A stretch of 64,000 nucleotides of DNA, taken from positions 5,357,501 to 5,421,500 of the forward strand of contig NZ_CP133190.1 in NCBI RefSeq assembly GCF_030913705.1, given 5' to 3'. Positions 60,164-64,000 of the stretch are shown in pieces; positions within the stretch are counted from its first letter, which is position 1, and the number at the start of each line of letters is the position of its first letter. Under the pieces are notes generated by a model. It worked only from the letters and a program-made list of their open reading frames with translations. It did no database searches and had not been told where the DNA came from. Position numbers and translations under genes: made by a program. This stretch comes from Anaerocolumna sp. MB42-C2 (GTDB taxonomy: Bacteria > Bacillota > Clostridia > Lachnospirales > Lachnospiraceae).

Positions 60164-61792
60164 ATGAAAAAGAAAAACATGGCAAAACGTATCCTGGCAA
60201 TCGTTCTGGCCGCAATTACAGCAACAGGTCTTGTAGGATGCGGTGGTAACAGTAACACAAAAAATGCTTCTACTTCAGTTAAAAATACCGGCAGCGATTC
60301 TGGCGGTAAAGAGGGGAATGGAATTGATACATCCAGTCATGAAGTAATTACTATGTTGGCACTTGGGGATAAGCCAACCAATGGAAGACTCGAGGCTATG
60401 CTGGAGCAGCTGAATAAAGCTCTTACAAAAAAGGTAAATGCAGAGCTTAAGCTCACCTTTGTCGAATGGGCGGACTGGCAGACACAGTATAATGTGCAGC
60501 TATTAAGCGGAGATGATTCCCTGGATATCATAACAACTGCCACAGATTGGCTTTACGCCTGGGAAAATACACAGAAAGGCGCATTTATGCCATTATCTGA
60601 AGATATGTTGAAAACATATGCACCAAAGACTTATGAGCAGGTTAATGCGAAGGATGACTGGGATATCTGTAAATATAATAATGAAATATATTTCATTCCC
60701 GAAGATCATTATACCCAGTATACCAATCATGGTATGTTTTACCGCGGAGATTGGGCAAAAGAAGCCGGGCTTATAGACGGAACAGTCAGTAAGTTTGATG
60801 ATCTTACCACATATTTTAAATATATAAAAGAAAATAAAGAGGGTGTAATACCCTGGGATGTACCGGGTAAGAATAATTCAGCAGGAGTATTAGGAGCATA
60901 TATTCAGTCCAATTCCGATTACCGTGTTTTGATCGGATGTAATGTAGGTAATTATGAATTCTGGTGTACAAAAGCCAGTGACCCTTATACCATATCTTCT
61001 CCATACATGGAGGACGACACGATTTATAAAGCAGCAGATTTAATGAAACAGTGGAATGATATAGGGGTATGGCGAGAGGATGTTCTGAATTTCGACGGAG
61101 ACAGCAGAGAAGAATTATATGCAGGTACTTCAGGTGCCGACCAGCATCACAGCCAGACATATTATTCACAGATTAAACCTAATATGGATATCAAACAGCC
61201 AGGTTCCGATGCTAAGATGTACTATTGGGGACAGGAAAATAATAATGTTTCCAAACCTCTGAAAACTCATGGTGCTGCTGCAATCAGCGCAAATTCAAAA
61301 CATCCTGAGCGTGCTTTAATGGTTTATGACTTACTCCGTAACGATGAAGAGTGTTACCGTTATATTAACTATGGTATTGAGGGAACAGACTATATCATTA
61401 CCGATGACGGAAAACTGGCTTATCCTGAGGGGTGGGATCAAAGTACAGATCAAGTGGGTGCAAACTACTGGTGCGGACGCAATGATGATCTTGAACTTGA
61501 GAACAGTTTCAACTGGAACGGTACTAAGGATATGATAGCAGGGCTTAATGCTGTTGCTTACGATTATGGATACGAAAACCTGATTCTTGATAAGAATGCG
61601 ATTGAAGCAGAACAATCAGCCATAGCCAGTGTATTATCGGAATACATTCCACAACTGGCATATGGTAAATTTGATAATCCTAAGGAAAAAATAGATGAGA
61701 TGAGGCAGAAGATTAAAGATGCAGGATATGATACGGTTAAGGCATCTCTGCAAAAAGATATGGATACATTTAAACAAAACAGCGGTAAATAA
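60164..61792 (+). CDS. Extracellular solute-binding lipoprotein of the galactoside importer
   Basis: 542 residues. Signal KRILAIVLAAITATGLVGC is a lipoprotein signal with lipobox LVGC and lipidated Cys26, followed by a Ser/Asn-rich linker and a type II binding domain (LKLTFVEWADWQTQYN, FYRGDWAKEAGL). It follows the permeases after about 120 bases. GGAGG precedes the ATG. Ligand probably a galactoside, from the neighbouring GH27 and GH35 enzymes. Confidence 0.92.
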   Translation: MKKKNMAKRILAIVLAAITATGLVGCGGNSNTKNASTSVKNTGSDSGGKEGNGIDTSSHEVITMLALGDKPTNGRLEAMLEQLNKALTKKVNAELKLTFVEWADWQTQYNVQLLSGDDSLDIITTATDWLYAWENTQKGAFMPLSEDMLKTYAPKTYEQVNAKDDWDICKYNNEIYFIPEDHYTQYTNHGMFYRGDWAKEAGLIDGTVSKFDDLTTYFKYIKENKEGVIPWDVPGKNNSAGVLGAYIQSNSDYRVLIGCNVGNYEFWCTKASDPYTISSPYMEDDTIYKAADLMKQWNDIGVWREDVLNFDGDSREELYAGTSGADQHHSQTYYSQIKPNMDIKQPGSDAKMYYWGQENNNVSKPLKTHGAAAISANSKHPERALMVYDLLRNDEECYRYINYGIEGTDYIITDDGKLAYPEGWDQSTDQVGANYWCGRNDDLELENSFNWNGTKDMIAGLNAVAYDYGYENLILDKNAIEAEQSAIASVLSEYIPQLAYGKFDNPKEKIDEMRQKIKDAGYDTVKASLQKDMDTFKQNSGK

Positions 61793-61821
61793 TATTATTG
61801 TTTGCACCAGAGTTCTAAGTA

Positions 61822-61888
61822 CGGTACATAGTACCGGATATATGGGGATACCATTCGCCTGACAAAATGTCTGGAATGGCTTCCCCCT
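61822..61888 (+). terminator. Two adjacent hairpins after the solute-binding protein gene
   Basis: CGGTAC-ATA-GTACCG (61822-61836), then a longer stem in which GGGGA pairs with TCCCC, CCATT with AATGG and GACA with TGTC (61844-61888). No clean T-run. They may cut read-through into the GH35 gene or stabilise the upstream message. The 315-base gap also holds the GH35 promoter and a GGGCG/CGCCC stem at 62076-62094, just before its ribosome binding site. Confidence 0.5.
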
Positions 61889-61994
61889 TTGAGGTTAATT
61901 AAGGTCAATTTTAATAACCTAATAAGTGTACAAAAGAATACAGGGCGAAAGTATAAATCACTTAGGTATTTATAGAAATACACCATCCGGTTTT

Positions 61995-62024
61995 TTGACA
62001 CCTGAATTCCAATAATAATAAAAT
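61995..62024 (+). promoter_or_regulatory. Candidate promoter of the GH35 gene
   Basis: Perfect TTGACA, 18-base spacer, TAAAAT. The leader of about 80 bases contains the GGGCG/CGCCC hairpin close to the ribosome binding site. No TGAAAC-type operator is seen here. Confidence 0.55.
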
Positions 62025-62108
62025 AAGATTAATCATATTCTGCCCTATCGGGGACAACAAAAAAATGACACATATGGGCGGATAAAAATCGCCCGGACAG
62101 GAGGAAAA

Positions 62109-63854
62109 ATGCATCAATTTGAAATTCGTGACGAGTTTTATCTTGACGGGAAAAAAATAAAGATTATTTCAGGAGGAATGCATTACTTCCGGGTTGTACC
62201 GGAATACTGGTCTGATCGTTTGGAAAAGTTGAAAAATCTGGGATGTAATACGGTAGAAACCTATATTCCGTGGAATCTCCATGAAAAAGAGAAAGGTAAA
62301 TATGATTTTACCGGAATGCTTGATATTGTTTCATTTGTACGAAATGCCCAAGAGCTGGGGTTAATGGTAATCCTCAGGCCATCACCGTATATCTGTGCTG
62401 AGTGGGAGTTCGGAGGACTTCCTTACTGGCTGCTTAAAGAAGATGGTATGAGATTACGTTGTATGTATCCACCGTACCTGAAACATGTGAAAGAATATTA
62501 TGAAAAGCTGTTTGAGGTAATCGCTCCGCTGCAGATAACTCGGGGAGGTCCCGTTATTATGATGCAGGTGGAAAATGAATATGGCTATTATGGAGATGAT
62601 AAAGAGTATATGGAATTTATTAAGCAGCTGATGCTTAATAATGGCTGTGAAGTTCCGCTGGTGACTTCCGATGGCCCGTGGGGTGACGCCTTTGACTGCG
62701 GTAGGGTAGATGGGGTTTTGCAGACAGGTAACTTTGGCTCAAAAGGTAAAGAGCAATTTGCTGTGATGAGACAGAAAATCGGGAATAAACCATTAATGTG
62801 TATGGAATTTTGGATTGGTTGGTTTGATCATTGGGGTGCTAAAAACCATCAGACCGGTAAATTGGAAGAAAACGTGAAAGACTTGGATGAGCTGCTGTCA
62901 GAAGGTCATGTGAATATCTATATGTTTCAGGGAGGAACTAATTTCGGATTTACAAATGGTGCTAATTATTATGACAAATTGACTCCGGATGTTACTTCTT
63001 ATGATTATGATGCCTTATTAACGGAGGATGGAAGGATAACTCCAAAATACGAAGCTTTTCGTAAGATAATCAGTAAATACACCAAAATTCCGGACGTGAA
63101 ATTTACGAAAGTGATTAAGCGTAAAGCATATGGAAAACAGAAAGTAGCTCGAAAGACAGGGCTTTTTGAAAATCTGAGTAATCTTGCCCAACCCATAGAA
63201 AATGTGGTGCCGCTGCCCATGGAAAAGCTTAATCAGGGATATGGTTATATTCTGTATGAAAGCGAATTAAAATATGAAGGGGCAATTGAAAAATTCCGCC
63301 TGTGGGGTGCCAATGACAGAGCAAATGTATTTTTAGATGAAAAGCCGTTTCTGACATTGTATGACAGAGAACTGCTTACGGAGCAAGAGATTATAAACCC
63401 ACCGGTTACAGGTAAAAAGATAGATATCCTAATTGAAAATATGGGGCGTGTTAATTTTGGAGTGTCCTTGGAACACCAGAGAAAAGGAATCGATGGTGGT
63501 GTCCAAATAGGCGGACATCAGCACTTTTACTGGAAACATTACTGCCTGCCGATGGAAGACCTGTCAGGGCTTAATTTTAATCTAACAGCAAAAGAGGGGA
63601 CCCCTGCTTTTTATGAATTTACCTTTGAGATCGAAGAAACAGCAGATACTTTTCTGGATTTTTCCGGATGGGGAAAAGGGTTTGCGATAGTAAATAATTT
63701 TAACATCGGAAGATTTTGGGATATAGGTCCTCAAAAAAGGCTCTATATACCGGGACCAATCCTTAAGAAAGGTGATAATACGATTCTGATTTTTGAAACA
63801 GAAGGAAAATCTGCGGATTTCATCACTCTCTGTGACGAACCGGATTTGGGTTAA
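62109..63854 (+). CDS. Beta-galactosidase, GH35
   Basis: 581 residues, the usual length of bacterial GH35. Acid/base Glu157 is in MMQVENEYGYYG, nucleophile Glu233 in MCMEFWIGWFDHWG. Residues 1-310 form the TIM barrel (ISGGMHYFRVVPEYW, FQGGTNFGFTNGAN), and two beta-sandwich domains follow. No signal peptide is present, so it acts in the cytoplasm on imported beta-galactosides. It complements the GH27 enzyme, so galactosides with either linkage can be used. AGGAGG lies 5 bases before the ATG. Confidence 0.95.
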   Translation: MHQFEIRDEFYLDGKKIKIISGGMHYFRVVPEYWSDRLEKLKNLGCNTVETYIPWNLHEKEKGKYDFTGMLDIVSFVRNAQELGLMVILRPSPYICAEWEFGGLPYWLLKEDGMRLRCMYPPYLKHVKEYYEKLFEVIAPLQITRGGPVIMMQVENEYGYYGDDKEYMEFIKQLMLNNGCEVPLVTSDGPWGDAFDCGRVDGVLQTGNFGSKGKEQFAVMRQKIGNKPLMCMEFWIGWFDHWGAKNHQTGKLEENVKDLDELLSEGHVNIYMFQGGTNFGFTNGANYYDKLTPDVTSYDYDALLTEDGRITPKYEAFRKIISKYTKIPDVKFTKVIKRKAYGKQKVARKTGLFENLSNLAQPIENVVPLPMEKLNQGYGYILYESELKYEGAIEKFRLWGANDRANVFLDEKPFLTLYDRELLTEQEIINPPVTGKKIDILIENMGRVNFGVSLEHQRKGIDGGVQIGGHQHFYWKHYCLPMEDLSGLNFNLTAKEGTPAFYEFTFEIEETADTFLDFSGWGKGFAIVNNFNIGRFWDIGPQKRLYIPGPILKKGDNTILIFETEGKSADFITLCDEPDLG

Positions 63855-63862
63855 TAAGAGTT

Positions 63863-64000
63863 ATGTATTATGAAATGAATGGAAATATCCTGCCCCAGGT
63901 GCGCTTGGTGGATATGGCGGTTTTGGAGCCTCCCTATGTACATAAAAGAAGAAAGGCAGATGAGTATATCTTATATATAATGAAAAAAGGGATACTTTAT
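63863..64000 (+). CDS. AraC-type regulator, N-terminal fragment
   Basis: The first 46 residues of a gene that continues past the window. The start MYYEMNGNILPQVRLVDMAV and the segment DEYILYIMKKGILY resemble the cupin-like N-terminus of AraC family sugar regulators. It begins 9 bases behind the GH35 stop codon without a strong ribosome binding site, so it may depend on coupling. The assignment rests on this short stretch only. Confidence 0.5.
   Translation, partial: MYYEMNGNILPQVRLVDMAVLEPPYVHKRRKADEYILYIMKKGILY

Overview
The window reads as chromosome of a low-GC, anaerobic, motile Firmicute of the Lachnospiraceae / Clostridium phytofermentans type. The inference rests on the AT-rich sequence, strong GGAGG ribosome binding sites, several LacI-controlled sugar importers of the LplABC type that lack their own ATPase, BspA-like repeats, CheX-type chemotaxis proteins and a tandem pair of Csp-like subtilases. 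No rRNA, tRNA, CRISPR array, phage module or intact transposase is seen. Two copies of a 151-bp MITE-like element are present.

Layout. 1-1.5 kb: tail of a HAD phosphatase, then asnA. 1.5-13.6 kb: a LacI repressor divergent from a long operon (small CxxC protein, two DUF4832 glycosidase-like proteins around an acyltransferase-like protein, a Gfo/Idh dehydrogenase, an importer without ATPase), then galE and a CBM9-like gene with no normal start codon. 14-17.7 kb: a CheY-CheX fusion, a separate CheX, a DUF6273 membrane protein and an AraC regulator. 17.8-19.7 kb: an MFS exporter behind a very long hairpin, and an isochorismatase-like protein. 19.9-28.9 kb: a second LacI-controlled sugar locus (SDR, VOC, LacI on the minus strand; PD40 protein, importer, second VOC and TIM-barrel epimerase on the plus strand) with four near-identical palindromic operators in a 690-bp intergenic region. 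29-36 kb: ldh-like gene, Na/Pi symporter, MprF-like DUF2156 protein, DUF368 and CBS proteins.

36-45.7 kb: two inverted MITE copies enclose a BspA-like repeat protein, two membrane proteins and a class III aminotransferase. Beyond the second copy lie a double class II aldolase, an FGGY kinase and the decayed start of an MFS transporter. 46-50 kb: a Cache-domain chemoreceptor, an RpiR regulator, a sugar O-acetyltransferase and a HAD phosphatase. 50-54.6 kb: a membrane-anchored sugar-binding protein and two tandem subtilases. The first subtilase keeps its catalytic triad and the second has Gly in place of the catalytic Asp, as in spore-germination Csp pseudoproteases. 54.6-64 kb: a histidine phosphatase and a galactoside locus (GH27 alpha-galactosidase, LacI, importer, GH35 beta-galactosidase, start of an AraC regulator) with a textbook promoter overlapped by a LacI operator.

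The three sugar loci share one design: a LacI regulator, an LplABC-type importer that must borrow an MsmX/UgpC-type ATPase from elsewhere, and intracellular enzymes. The least explained parts are the DUF4832/acyltransferase operon, the protease/pseudoprotease pair, the CheY-CheX pair, and several structured non-coding stretches (compensated repeat hairpins near 34.2 and 36.0 kb, the leader of the DUF2156 gene, the hairpin before the MFS gene).
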